From: Acidimicrobiaceae bacterium
GTDB lineage: Bacteria > Actinomycetota > Acidimicrobiia > Acidimicrobiales > Aldehydirespiratoraceae
Length of the DNA stretch: 64,000 nucleotides
Assembly: GCA_016845585.1 (NCBI GenBank)
Contig: JAERSO010000132.1
Span: forward strand, 51,324 to 115,323
Reading direction: 5' to 3'
The first letter of the stretch is position 1. Each line of letters opens with the position of its first letter. The notes below the pieces were generated by a model that was not told the DNA's origin, did no database searches, and worked only from the letters and a program-made list of their open reading frames with translations. A program made the translations under genes and the position numbers. This document shows, piece by piece, positions 16,460-26,125 of the stretch.

Positions 16460-18871
16460 ATGACCAGAGTCGGTGAGTCCATCCGTTTCTTCACGGAGAT
16501 CGGGATCGATGACGTCCCCCTCGTCGGTGGCAAGAATGCCTCGCTCGGTGAGATGTACCGCGAGCTGACGGCTCGTGGCGTGCGCGTGCCCAACGGGTTC
16601 GCGATCACGGCACCGGCCTTCCGCAGCACCCTCGACCAGACGGGGATCCTTCCCCGCCTGCACGAGATTCTCGACCCCCTCGACCCCGATGACGTCGAGG
16701 ACCTCCAGACCCGGGCGGCCGCTGCTCGCGAACTCGTCTATGAGGCCGACCTCCCCACATGGCTCGAGAACGACATCATCGCGGCACACCACAAGTTGCG
16801 GGCCGAGTACGGCGCCGACCTCACGCTGGCCGTGCGATCTTCGGCAACGGCGGAGGACCTCCCCGAGGCGAGTTTCGCCGGCGCCCACGAGACATACCTG
16901 AACGTTGATGGCGATGCGTCGCTCCTCGACGCGGTGCGGCGCTGCTACGCGAGCCTGTTCACCGATCGAGGCGTCCACTACCGGACCGAGCACGGATTCG
17001 GCCAGTTCGACGTCGCCCAGTCCGTGACCGTGCAGAAGATGGTGCGATCCGATGTGGCGAGCAGCGGGGTGCTCTTCACACTCGACACCGAGTCCGGATT
17101 CCGCGACGTCGTCTTCGTCACGGGCGCATACGGTCTCGGCGAGAACGTGGTGCAGGGAGCCGTCGATCCCGACGAGTTCACCGTGTTCAAGCCCACGCTC
17201 GCCACACACCCGGCCGTGCTGCGCCGCAAGCTCGGGTCGAAGTCGATCCAGATGGTCTACGCCGAAGGCGGCGCGGATGAGCCGACCGTCAATATCGACG
17301 TCCGCGCCGAGGATCAGCGTCGCTTCTGCCTCACCGACGACGAGGTGGTGACGCTGGCCGAGATGGCCGTGACGGTCGAGGACCACTACACCGCCAAGGC
17401 CGGCGAGCCGCGTCCCATGGACATCGAGTGGGCGAAGGACGGCCTCGACGGCCAGCTGTACCTGGTGCAGGCCCGGCCCGAGACGGTCGCGGCGCGTCAC
17501 GCCACGACCGAACTCGAGACCTTCCACGTCGACGGCGACGGCCCGACGCTCGTGACCGGCCGCGCCGTCGGCGAACGAGCCGCCACCGGACCGGTGCGGG
17601 TCATCACGTCCACCGACGAGCTGTCGACGGTGCGACCGGGCGACGTCTTGGTCGCCGACACCACCAATCCGGACTGGGAGCCGGTCCTCAAGCAGGCCGC
17701 CGCCGTGGTCACCAATCGCGGCGGACGTACATGCCACGCGGCCATCGTTGCCCGCGAGCTCGGCATCCCCGCCGTGGTCGGCACCAGCGATGCGGTCCAG
17801 ACGCTGACGACCGGCATGCACGTCACTGTCACGTGCGCCGAAGGCGACGTCGGTCGCGTGATCGGAGGCGAGCTACCCGTCACCGTTGAACGAATCGACG
17901 TCGGCGATCTGGCCCGGCCGCGAACCAAGATCCAGATGAACGTCGGCAACCCCGATCGTGCTTTCCACCTCGCCGGCATCCCGAACGATGGGGTCGGACT
18001 GGCCCGCATGGAGTTCATCATCAACGAGCACATCGGCATTCACCCGATGGCGCTCGTGCACCCCGAGCGCCTCGACGCATCTGCGCGGGCCCGTGTCGAG
18101 GCGGCTATCCCGGCTGACGAGGCACCGGATGAATACTTCGTTCGGCGCCTCGCCGAAGGGATCGCCACGCTCGGGGCTGCGTTCTGGCCCAACGAAGTCG
18201 TCGTGCGCATGTCGGACTTCAAGACCAACGAGTACGCCGCCCTGCTCGGCGGCGCCGGATTCGAGCCCACCGAGGCCAATCCGATGCTCGGATTCCGCGG
18301 GGCCGCTCGCTACACGCACCCGGCATACCGCGAGGGCTTCGCTCTGGAATGCGCCGCGGTGCGGCGAGCGCGTGACGACATGGGTCTGACCAACATCGTG
18401 CCGATGGTGCCGTTCTGCCGGCGCGTCGAAGAAGGGAAGTCCGTCATCGAAGAGATGGCCGCCAACGGGCTGCGCCGCGGTGACAACGGCCTGCAGATCT
18501 ATGTGATGTGCGAAATCCCGAACAACGTCATCTCCCTCGACGCCTTCGCCGAACACTTCGATGGTTTCTCGATCGGGTCGAACGACTTGACGCAACTGGC
18601 CCTCGGGGTCGATCGTGACTCGGAGATGGTTGCCTTCGACTTCGACGAGACCGAGCCCGGCGTGATGGAGCTCTTCCGGCTCGCCATCGACGGTTGCGCC
18701 CGAACCGGCCGCCACTCGGGATTCTGCGGGCAGGCCCCGTCGGACAAACCCGAGGTCGCCCGATTCCTCGTGGAGCACGGAATCGACGCCATCTCGCTCA
18801 ACCCAGATGTGGTGGTGCGTACGACGATGGCCGTCCTCGACCTCGAGGCCGAGCTCGAAACCACCACGTGA
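16460..18871 (+). CDS. ppsA: Phosphoenolpyruvate synthase (pyruvate, water dikinase)
   Basis: 803 residues, normal for PpsA, which converts pyruvate, ATP and water to PEP, AMP and phosphate in gluconeogenesis. The N-terminal nucleotide-binding domain has VGGKNASLGEMY and LAVRSSATAEDLPEASFAGAHE; the swivelling phosphohistidine domain has GGRTCHAAIVAREL with His426; the C-terminal PEP-utilising domain has FSIGSNDLTQLALGVDRDS and the near-terminal GFCGQAP Cys. ATG 16460 follows CTGGAGG. Its stop overlaps the ATPase start (GTGA), so the two are translationally coupled. Confidence 0.95.
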   Translation: MTRVGESIRFFTEIGIDDVPLVGGKNASLGEMYRELTARGVRVPNGFAITAPAFRSTLDQTGILPRLHEILDPLDPDDVEDLQTRAAAARELVYEADLPTWLENDIIAAHHKLRAEYGADLTLAVRSSATAEDLPEASFAGAHETYLNVDGDASLLDAVRRCYASLFTDRGVHYRTEHGFGQFDVAQSVTVQKMVRSDVASSGVLFTLDTESGFRDVVFVTGAYGLGENVVQGAVDPDEFTVFKPTLATHPAVLRRKLGSKSIQMVYAEGGADEPTVNIDVRAEDQRRFCLTDDEVVTLAEMAVTVEDHYTAKAGEPRPMDIEWAKDGLDGQLYLVQARPETVAARHATTELETFHVDGDGPTLVTGRAVGERAATGPVRVITSTDELSTVRPGDVLVADTTNPDWEPVLKQAAAVVTNRGGRTCHAAIVARELGIPAVVGTSDAVQTLTTGMHVTVTCAEGDVGRVIGGELPVTVERIDVGDLARPRTKIQMNVGNPDRAFHLAGIPNDGVGLARMEFIINEHIGIHPMALVHPERLDASARARVEAAIPADEAPDEYFVRRLAEGIATLGAAFWPNEVVVRMSDFKTNEYAALLGGAGFEPTEANPMLGFRGAARYTHPAYREGFALECAAVRRARDDMGLTNIVPMVPFCRRVEEGKSVIEEMAANGLRRGDNGLQIYVMCEIPNNVISLDAFAEHFDGFSIGSNDLTQLALGVDRDSEMVAFDFDETEPGVMELFRLAIDGCARTGRHSGFCGQAPSDKPEVARFLVEHGIDAISLNPDVVVRTTMAVLDLEAELETTT

Positions 18872-21600
18872 CGGGCGCCGTCACGGAGGCCCCACATGCC
18901 ACGACGGTGGAGTCCCTGGCGTCACGGCTCGACGTCGATCCGTCAGTTGGGCTGACTGAGTCCGAAGCCGACCGACGACTCCGTGCCGACGGCCCCAACG
19001 CGCTCGATGCCCACGAGACGAGGAGCTGGTGGTCGCGCGTCGCCGCCCAGTTCGCCGACCCGCTGGTTCTTCTACTTCTCGGCGCCATCGCGATCTCACT
19101 CGTGGCGTGGTGGCTCGAGGAGGAGGGCGGTGTGCCGGTCGACGCGATCGTGATCGCCGCGATCGTCGTCCTCAACGCCGCGCTCGGGGCGGTCCAGGAG
19201 GAACGAGCCGAAGCCGCCGTCGCCGCACTGGCCGAGATGGCCGCAGCAAAGGCCACTGTGCTGCGCAGCGGGCGGCGGCAGACGATCGCGACCCGAGACG
19301 TGGTGGCCGGTGATGTGCTCATCATCGAGGATGGCAACGCCATCGCGGCAGACGCACGGGTCGTCAGTTCTGCCAGTCTCCGTGTCGCGGAGGCATCCTT
19401 GACCGGAGAGAGCGCCGCTGTCGAGAAGGCGGTCGCTTCCGTTGACCCCGAAACGGCTCTGGGCGACCGCTCGTCGATGCTCTTCGCAGGCACCGCTGCC
19501 GTCGCCGGTCACGGAATCGCGCTCGTGACTGGCACCGGCATGCGGACCGAGGTCGGCCACATCGCTCGGATGCTCAGCGAGACCGACCGGCTACCCACGC
19601 CGTTGGAGCGCGAGATCGGTCGCGTCGGCAAGCTGCTCGGTACCGCGGTGATCATCATCTCACTCGTCGTGATCGGGGCCACGCTCGTCGTCTCCGAGAT
19701 CGAGTCCGCCGCCGATGTGATCGACGTGCTGCTGATCGGTGTCTCCCTCGCGGTCGCCGCCGTTCCCGAGGGCCTTCCGGCGGTGCTGTCGATCGTGCTC
19801 GCCATCGGCGTACAACGCATGGCGGGACGCAACGCACTGGTGAAGCGGCTCGCGTCGGCAGAGACTCTTGGATCGGCCACCGTCATCTGCACCGACAAGA
19901 CCGGGACCCTGACCCGCTCGGAGATGACGGTGCGGGAGATCGTCACTGCCGACGACACCCTCATCATCGATGAGGTCGGCTACGACCCCACGGTGCTCCC
20001 CGCGAAGTCGAACGCTCACCCGCTGATCACCGCAGCGGTGGCGGCCGGTGCCGAGGCATCGAACGCTCATGTCGTCCGAGGCGAATCCGGATGGGAGGCG
20101 GTCGGCGCCCCCACCGAGGCGGCCGTGGTCGTGGCGGCGCGACGGTTGGGGTGGCAGGAGCCCGACCGAGCCGAGCGGGCCGACGAGGTGCCGTTCAGTT
20201 CAGAACGCAAACGGATGAGTGTGTTGACCAACAACGGCACTCATCTGGTGAAAGGGGCACCCGATGTGGTGCTCGCCCTGTGCGCCGCTGAGCAGACGGC
20301 GTCAGGACCATCACCCCTGGACGACGACCGACGGCGCTGGTGGGACAGCCAGATCGACCGGCTCGCCGACGGCGCGATGCGCACCCTCGCCATCGCGAAA
20401 CGCGATCACGCCGGCGGACCGCTGAGCGAGGCTGACGAGCGGGACCTGACCGTGCTCGCCGTCGTGGGGATCATCGATCCGCCACGACCGGAGGCGATCA
20501 CGGCCGTCGCCGAGACCCATGGCGCCGGTATCCGTGTCGTCATGATCACCGGAGATCACCCCCGGACGGCTGGACAGATCGCCGCGGACATCGGCATCGC
20601 CGAGCGCGGCGCACCGGTCCTGACCGGGCCCCAGCTCGAGGACCTCGACGACGCGGCGCTCGCCGAGGCCGCCGCGACCACCGACGTCTTCGCCCGCGTG
20701 GCCCCGGCCCACAAGCTTCGGCTCGTCGAGGCGCTCCAGGCGCGAGGCGAAGTCGTGGCGATGACCGGTGACGGGGTCAACGACGCACCGGCCCTCAAGG
20801 CGGCCGACATCGGCACCGCCATGGGGGTCACCGGCACCGACGTGGCCCGCGAGGCGAGCGACATGGTGTTGACCGATGACAACTTCGCCACGATCACCGC
20901 CGCCGTGGCGGAGGGTCGCAGCATCTTCCACAACATCCGGAGCTTCCTGCGCTACCTGTTGTCGTCGAACATCGGCGAGGTCCTCACGATGTTCCTCGGG
21001 GTGGTGTTGGCCGGCGTGCTGGGGTTGACCGGCGGCGCCGCGATCGTCGCCCCGCTCACCGCGACCCAGATCCTGTGGATCAATCTGCTGACCGACACCG
21101 GCCCGGCCCTGGCGCTCGGCGTCGACCCGGGCGAAGCCGATCTCATGCAACGACCGCCCCGCTCGCTCGGCTCCCGGGTCATCGACGCCACCATGCAGCG
21201 CGGCATCGGGCTGGTCGGATTGACGATGGCGGTCGCCACCCTGATCACGCTCGACGCGTACCTGCCAGGGGGACTCATCGAGGGATCCTCGTCGCTGACC
21301 GAAGCCCGGACCTCAGCGTTCACCGTCCTCGTTCTCGCCCAGCTCTTCAACTGCTTCAGCGCGCGCTCCGACTCGGTCAGCGCATTCCACCATTGGGCGA
21401 TCAACCGGTGGCTACTCATCGCCGTTGCCGGGTCGCTGGTCCTGCAGTTCGCCGTCGTCTACCTCCCCTTCCTTCAAGAGGCCATGGGGACGACAGGGCT
21501 CTCGGCCGCCGACTGGCTGGTGGCCACCGCCGCGGCGAGCTCAGTGCTGTGGGTCGCCGAGCTCCGCAAGTGCCTCCGCCGACGGTCAGCCGACCGCTAG
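18868..21600 (+). CDS. P-type cation-transporting ATPase (P2, Ca2+/cation class)
   Basis: 910 residues with the standard order: N-terminal cation-ATPase domain, TGES loop in the actuator domain, the membrane motif PEGLPAVLSIVLA (class P2, Ca2+ or Na+/K+ types), the phosphorylation site CTDKTGTLT with Asp343, the nucleotide domain KGAPD, and the hinge TGDGVNDAPALKAADIG, followed by four to six C-terminal helices. PEGL favours calcium or manganese rather than heavy metals. GTG 18868 overlaps the PEP synthase stop by four bases. The 3' end overlaps the convergent TSUP gene by four bases at a CTAG. Confidence 0.93.
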   Translation: MTGAVTEAPHATTVESLASRLDVDPSVGLTESEADRRLRADGPNALDAHETRSWWSRVAAQFADPLVLLLLGAIAISLVAWWLEEEGGVPVDAIVIAAIVVLNAALGAVQEERAEAAVAALAEMAAAKATVLRSGRRQTIATRDVVAGDVLIIEDGNAIAADARVVSSASLRVAEASLTGESAAVEKAVASVDPETALGDRSSMLFAGTAAVAGHGIALVTGTGMRTEVGHIARMLSETDRLPTPLEREIGRVGKLLGTAVIIISLVVIGATLVVSEIESAADVIDVLLIGVSLAVAAVPEGLPAVLSIVLAIGVQRMAGRNALVKRLASAETLGSATVICTDKTGTLTRSEMTVREIVTADDTLIIDEVGYDPTVLPAKSNAHPLITAAVAAGAEASNAHVVRGESGWEAVGAPTEAAVVVAARRLGWQEPDRAERADEVPFSSERKRMSVLTNNGTHLVKGAPDVVLALCAAEQTASGPSPLDDDRRRWWDSQIDRLADGAMRTLAIAKRDHAGGPLSEADERDLTVLAVVGIIDPPRPEAITAVAETHGAGIRVVMITGDHPRTAGQIAADIGIAERGAPVLTGPQLEDLDDAALAEAAATTDVFARVAPAHKLRLVEALQARGEVVAMTGDGVNDAPALKAADIGTAMGVTGTDVAREASDMVLTDDNFATITAAVAEGRSIFHNIRSFLRYLLSSNIGEVLTMFLGVVLAGVLGLTGGAAIVAPLTATQILWINLLTDTGPALALGVDPGEADLMQRPPRSLGSRVIDATMQRGIGLVGLTMAVATLITLDAYLPGGLIEGSSSLTEARTSAFTVLVLAQLFNCFSARSDSVSAFHHWAINRWLLIAVAGSLVLQFAVVYLPFLQEAMGTTGLSAADWLVATAAASSVLWVAELRKCLRRRSADR

Positions 21601-22328
21601 AGCAATGACAGAATCAACCGACCGGCACCAAGGGTCACGGCACCTTTGAAGAGCCAGTTGAGCATGGCCGGCTCGGCCCGATGGAGCACCCTTGCGCCGA
21701 GTCTCGTGCCGATGATCACGCCACCGATGCCCACCACGATCATCGGGAAGTGCTCACGGAAGGCGAAGCCCGCAATCGTGAACACGACGACCTTCGCCGT
21801 GTGGTTGAGGACCTGGGCGACTGCGAAGGTGGCGACGAACGACACATGGTCCTTGGTCGCAGCTCTGAACGCGGGGGCGATCAGCGGACCGGCGGCACCG
21901 ATCGGCGGGTTGGCGATGCCGGCGACGACGCCGACCAGGGTGAACCGTCGCCCTCCTCCCGGGCGAGGTGCGAGCCACGCGGTGGCCGCCGGCCACCAGG
22001 TCGCGAGGAGGGCGAACACGCCGATGACGGCTCGACCGCCGTCACGCGGGATGGCATCGGCGATCAGGAATCCGACGCCGACTGCGGGGAGAAGCGGCAG
22101 GACGTACCAGCGCAGGAGCGACGGTTGCACGTTCTTGCGGAGGGTTGCAGCGCGGGTTCCGTTGGACGCGAGCTGGATCACCCCGTGTGCCGGGATCGCC
22201 ACGAGGGGATCGACGAACTGGAGGATGGTGATGAGGAGGATCAACCCACCGCCGGCACCGGCCACCGCGGTGATCGCAGCGGTCACGACGGCCGCGATGG
22301 CGAGGATCAGGAGCTCCATTTCACTCAT
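21597..22328 (-). CDS. TSUP-family (TauE/SafE) membrane transporter
   Basis: 243 residues, about eight hydrophobic segments. The Gly-rich first helix AIAAVVTAAITAVAGAGGGLILL and GVVAGIANPPIGAAGPLIAPAF are typical of sulfite/organosulfonate exporters of the TSUP family. The frame runs to 22424, but ATG 22328 (MSEMELLILA) starts immediately before the first helix. It diverges from AzlC and its upstream region carries a direct repeat. Substrate not predictable. Confidence 0.85.
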   Translation of the reverse strand: MSEMELLILAIAAVVTAAITAVAGAGGGLILLITILQFVDPLVAIPAHGVIQLASNGTRAATLRKNVQPSLLRWYVLPLLPAVGVGFLIADAIPRDGGRAVIGVFALLATWWPAATAWLAPRPGGGRRFTLVGVVAGIANPPIGAAGPLIAPAFRAATKDHVSFVATFAVAQVLNHTAKVVVFTIAGFAFREHFPMIVVGIGGVIIGTRLGARVLHRAEPAMLNWLFKGAVTLGAGRLILSLL

Positions 22329-22329
22329 G

Positions 22330-22349
22330 ACTTGTATTGTACTTGTATT
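22330..22349. promoter_or_regulatory. Direct repeats ACTTGTATT x2 upstream of TSUP gene
   Basis: ACTTGTATT occurs at 22330-22338 and 22341-22349 (period 11, one DNA turn) immediately upstream of the TSUP start, in an AT-rich stretch unusual for this DNA. It could be the operator/-10 region controlling the divergent TSUP and azlCD genes. Confidence 0.4.
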
Positions 22350-22408
22350 AGTCAGCCTGTCGAGAGAAATGTCCGCATCTGTCCTCTCGACCCGGGCAGA
22401 ATGCCCCG

Positions 22409-23140
22409 ATGCCCTCCCCCACATCGGCTGCTGCGGTCACTCGCCGCTCGGCGATCCTCGCGGGGATCAGACGGATCCTGCCGTTCACGGTGATCGCCGG
22501 ACCGTTCGGGCTCATCTACGGCGTCACCGCCGCGGAGAACGACATCGACACGTTCGCGGCCATCATCGCCGCCTTTGCGATCATGGGCGGCGCCGCCCAG
22601 ATTGCGCTCGTCGAACTGATCGGCGACGGCTCCTCCTGGTTCGTGGCCGTCTCCACGGCAATCGTCATCAACCTCCGCTTCGCCCTCTACTCCGCCACCC
22701 TCGCCGGTTCGTTCGCCGACTTCCCCCGCCGGTGGAGGTTCTTCCTCCCGTGGGCCATGACCGACCAGGCGGCGATGGTGGGAATCCAGGAGTTCGAACA
22801 CGAGGCCGACCCCTTCTACCGCCTCTGGTTCTTCGTCGGCAGCGCGATGTTCTTCGCGACGCCGTGGTGGATCGGCAGTACGCTGGGCGTCCTGATCGGC
22901 GGCGAGATCGGACCGGGGTGGCAGCTGCCGTTCGCGGTGCCGGTCACGTTCATCGCCCTCCTGGTGCCGTCACTCACGACGCGTCCCAAGCTGATCGCCG
23001 GCGTGGTCGGTGCCGGTGTCGCGGTCTCCCTATACGGAATACCGAGCGGGCTCAACATCATCCTCGGTGCGTTCGCCGGAATCGCGGCGGGCACCTGGGC
23101 GAGCGAGCGGGCTGAGCGCACGGCTGAGGCGACATCATGA
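22409..23140 (+). CDS. azlC: AzlC-family branched-chain amino acid exporter subunit
   Basis: 243 residues. The signature GIRRILPFTVIAGPFGLIYGVTA at the N-terminus, MGGAAQIALVELI and INLRFALYSATLA in the second and third helices define the AzlC family. AzlC and AzlD together export branched-chain amino acids (BrnFE, YgaZH). ATG 22409 is the only good start. The stop overlaps the AzlD start as ATGA. Confidence 0.92.
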   Translation: MPSPTSAAAVTRRSAILAGIRRILPFTVIAGPFGLIYGVTAAENDIDTFAAIIAAFAIMGGAAQIALVELIGDGSSWFVAVSTAIVINLRFALYSATLAGSFADFPRRWRFFLPWAMTDQAAMVGIQEFEHEADPFYRLWFFVGSAMFFATPWWIGSTLGVLIGGEIGPGWQLPFAVPVTFIALLVPSLTTRPKLIAGVVGAGVAVSLYGIPSGLNIILGAFAGIAAGTWASERAERTAEATS

Positions 23141-23442
23141 GCCATCTCGTCATGGTTCTCATCGTCGGCGTCGCCGCCTACGGCACCAGGTCGTCGTTCA
23201 TCGCCTTCGGCGAACGCATGCGGGTCGTGCCACCCAGGGTCGAGGTGATGCTCTCCATGATCCCGCCCGCGGTGTTGTCGGCGATCGCGGCCACCAGCCT
23301 GTTGCTCGGCGACGACGGCCTCCGCGGCCCCGACGAATGGCACATCGCAGCGGTCGTCTCGGGCGCCGTTGCCTGGAAGACCAAGAACGTCGCGTTGTGC
23401 ATCCTGGCCGGCATGGTCGTCGTCTGGACCGTCGGCGCTTAA
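23137..23442 (+). CDS. azlD: AzlD-family small exporter subunit
   Basis: 101 residues with four predicted helices, the usual AzlD size. Typical features are the conserved TRSSFIAF near residue 14 and PPAVLSAIAATSLL in the third segment. It is coupled to AzlC by a four-base overlap and forms the small subunit of the exporter. The stop codon TAA (23440-23442) runs directly into a strong palindrome. Confidence 0.9.
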   Translation: MSHLVMVLIVGVAAYGTRSSFIAFGERMRVVPPRVEVMLSMIPPAVLSAIAATSLLLGDDGLRGPDEWHIAAVVSGAVAWKTKNVALCILAGMVVVWTVGA

Positions 23443-23473
23443 AGCACACTGGGGACAGACCCCAGTGTGCTTT
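23441..23473. terminator. REP-like palindrome copy 2, probable terminator of azlCD
   Basis: Arms AAAGCACACTGGGG (23441-23454) and CCCCAGTGTGCTTT (23460-23473) are perfectly complementary over 14 bp with loop ACAGA. The descending arm ends in TTTATT, so it can act as an intrinsic terminator after azlD. The core is the same as the palindrome at 4530-4564. Confidence 0.75.
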
Positions 23474-23519
23474 ATTGCACGCTTCGGGCGCGGGGAGCAC
23501 CGGTATCCTCGTCCTCCAT

Positions 23520-26123
23520 ATGAGTACTGCGTCCATTCCCGACATGCCCGACCTTTCTGGACTCGAGGACAAGTGGGACGCGGTATGGGACGACGCCGGG
23601 ATCTACCACTACACCCCTGGCAAGTCGCGTGACGAGGTCTACTCGATCGACACACCGCCGCCCACGGCGAGCGGAGCGCTCCACGTCGGTCACGTCTTCT
23701 CCTACACCCACACCGACACCGTCGCCCGCTACAAGCGGATGGCCGGCATGGAGGTCTTCTACCCCATGGGGTGGGACGACAACGGGTTGCCGACCGAACG
23801 CCGAGTCCAGAACTACTACGGCGTCCGCTGCGATCCGTCGCTGCCGTACGACCCCGACTTCGTCGCGCCCGAGGATGCCGGTGACGAGAAGGCGTTGAAG
23901 AAGCGGCGCGAGATCCCGATTTCGCGTCCCAACTTCATCGAGCTGTGTCACGTCCTCACGGTCGAGGACGAGAAGGTCTTCGAAGACCTGTTCCGCCGTC
24001 TCGGCCTGTCGGTCGACTGGACGCGCACGTACGAGACGATCAACGACCAGTGCCGCCGCGTCAGCCAGGACGCGTTCCTCGACAACCTCGAGAACGACCA
24101 GGCCTACCAGGTCGAGGCACCGTCGCTGTGGGACGTCACCTTCCAGACCGCCGTCGCCCAGGCCGAGCTGGAGGACAAGGAGCTGCCGGGCGCCTATCAC
24201 AAGCTCCGCTTCGCCGGCACCGACGGCAACCCCGACATCTGGATCGACACGACTCGTCCCGAACTCGTTCCGTCGTGTGTCGCGCTGGTCGCCCATCCCG
24301 ACGACGAGCGCTACCAGCCGTACTTCGACAAGGCATCGGTCGTGTCGCCCGTCTTCGGGGTCGAGGTCCCGGTTCACGCCCATGAGCTCGCCGACCCCGA
24401 GAAGGGCACCGGCATCGCCATGATCTGCACCTTCGGCGACACCACCGACGTCACGTGGTGGCGCGAGCTCGACCTTCCCGTTCGCACCGTCATCCAGCGC
24501 GACGGCCGGTTCACCGCTGAGATGCCTGAGTGGATCACCTCCGCCGACGGCGTCGCCGCCTATGAGCGCCTCGCCGGCAAGAAGGTCCTCCCCGCCCAGG
24601 AGGAGATCGTCAAGATCTTCGTCGAGGCCGGCGAGATGGACGGCGAACCCCGCAAGATCACGCATCCGGTCAAGTTCTTCGAGAAGGGCGACAAGCCGCT
24701 CGAGATCGTTTCGAGCCGGCAGTGGTACATCCGCAACGGCGGCCGTGATCGCTCGCTCGGCGAGGATCTGATCGCCCGCGGCAAGGAGATCAACTGGGTC
24801 CCCGCCTACATGGAGACGCGGTTCAAGTCCTGGATCGAGGGGCTCAACGGCGACTGGCTGATCTCGCGCCAGCGCTTCTTCGGCGTCCCGATTCCGCTGT
24901 GGTACCCGCTCGACGACAACGGCGAGCCGGAATACGACGAGCCGATCCTGCCCACTCGTGAGCAGCTGCCGATCGACCCGTCGACCGACGTTCCCGCCGG
25001 CTACGACGAAGGGCAGCGGGGCGAACCCCGTGGCTTCATCGGCGAGCCCGACATCATGGACACGTGGGCCACGTCGTCGCTGTCACCACAGATCGCTTGC
25101 GGCTGGCGCTCGGACCCGGAGCTGTACGCGTCGACCTTCCCGATGGACGTCCGCCCCCAGGCCCACGACATCATCCGCACCTGGCTGTTCTCCACGGTCG
25201 TTCGGGCCCATTTCGACGCCGACTGCGCGCCCTGGCGCAACGCAACCATCTCGGGCTGGATCCTCGACCCCGACCGCAAGAAGATGTCGAAGTCGAAGGG
25301 CAACGCCCTCGTCCCGACCGACCTCCTGGAGCAGTACGGCTCCGACGCCGTTCGCTACTGGGCGTCCTCCGGTCGACCCGGCACCGACACGGCATTCGAC
25401 GAAGGCCAGATGAAGATCGGTCGACGCCTGTCGATCAAGCTGCTCAACGCCTCGAAGTTCGTCCTCGGATTCGGAGACGGGCTCGATGGGTTCGATCCGG
25501 CTGCGGTCACCGAGACCCTCGATCGGTCGATGTTGGCCAAGCTCGCCGAGCTGGTCGACGAGGCCACCGTTGCCTTCGAGGCGTTCGACTACGCCCGAGC
25601 CCTCGAGCGCACCGAGGCGTTCTTCTGGTGGTTCACCGACAACCACATGGAGCTCGTCAAGTCCCGTGCTTACGGCGAGTACGGTGACGAACGCGCCGCA
25701 TCGGCACACCACTCGCTGCGGATGGCGCTGTCGGCCATCCACCGCCTGTTCGCCCCGTTCCTGCCGTTCGTCGCCGAGGAGTGCTGGAGCTGGTGGCAGG
25801 AGGGATCGATCCACCGGTCGTCATGGCCGGCAGCTGAACCACTTCGTGCCGTCGCCGGCGATGCTGACGGGTCCGCCGCCGACGTCGCCGCCGAGGCGCT
25901 CTCGGTCGTCCGCCGGGTCAAGTCCGAGGCCAAGCGCAAGTTGCGCACGCCGGTCGTCTCCGCCACGTTCTCCGCATCCTCGGACCACCTCGCCCTGCTC
26001 GACCTCGTCATCGACGACGTCAAGGCCGCCGGCATGGTCGCAGCTGTCGCGCCGGGCGTCACTGTCGACTCGGCCGAGATCACCGTCGACGCCGAACTCG
26101 AACCCGAACCGGTCGAGGGCTAG
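23520..26123 (+). CDS. valS: Valine--tRNA ligase
   Basis: 867 residues, class I synthetase. The catalytic signatures are HVGH at 55-58 (within PPPTASGALHVGHVFSYTHTD) and KMSKS at 588-592; WIDTTRPELVPSCVALVAHPDD marks the editing domain, and an anticodon-binding helical domain follows. The PTASGALHVGH region and the NGLPTERR segment match the shorter archaeal-like ValRS type found in several actinobacteria. ATG 23520 lies 47 bases after the terminator hairpin; no strong ribosome site is seen. Downstream methyltransferase starts three bases after the stop, suggesting cotranscription. Confidence 0.95.
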   Translation: MSTASIPDMPDLSGLEDKWDAVWDDAGIYHYTPGKSRDEVYSIDTPPPTASGALHVGHVFSYTHTDTVARYKRMAGMEVFYPMGWDDNGLPTERRVQNYYGVRCDPSLPYDPDFVAPEDAGDEKALKKRREIPISRPNFIELCHVLTVEDEKVFEDLFRRLGLSVDWTRTYETINDQCRRVSQDAFLDNLENDQAYQVEAPSLWDVTFQTAVAQAELEDKELPGAYHKLRFAGTDGNPDIWIDTTRPELVPSCVALVAHPDDERYQPYFDKASVVSPVFGVEVPVHAHELADPEKGTGIAMICTFGDTTDVTWWRELDLPVRTVIQRDGRFTAEMPEWITSADGVAAYERLAGKKVLPAQEEIVKIFVEAGEMDGEPRKITHPVKFFEKGDKPLEIVSSRQWYIRNGGRDRSLGEDLIARGKEINWVPAYMETRFKSWIEGLNGDWLISRQRFFGVPIPLWYPLDDNGEPEYDEPILPTREQLPIDPSTDVPAGYDEGQRGEPRGFIGEPDIMDTWATSSLSPQIACGWRSDPELYASTFPMDVRPQAHDIIRTWLFSTVVRAHFDADCAPWRNATISGWILDPDRKKMSKSKGNALVPTDLLEQYGSDAVRYWASSGRPGTDTAFDEGQMKIGRRLSIKLLNASKFVLGFGDGLDGFDPAAVTETLDRSMLAKLAELVDEATVAFEAFDYARALERTEAFFWWFTDNHMELVKSRAYGEYGDERAASAHHSLRMALSAIHRLFAPFLPFVAEECWSWWQEGSIHRSSWPAAEPLRAVAGDADGSAADVAAEALSVVRRVKSEAKRKLRTPVVSATFSASSDHLALLDLVIDDVKAAGMVAAVAPGVTVDSAEITVDAELEPEPVEG

Positions 26124-26125
26124 TC

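Noticed and set aside
16283..17821. 512-codon minus-strand open frame
   Set aside because: Antisense of PEP synthase; no recognisable protein features.
23472..24665. 397-codon minus-strand open frame
   Set aside because: Antisense of the valS N-terminus; HVGH and neighbouring motifs are clearly on the plus strand.
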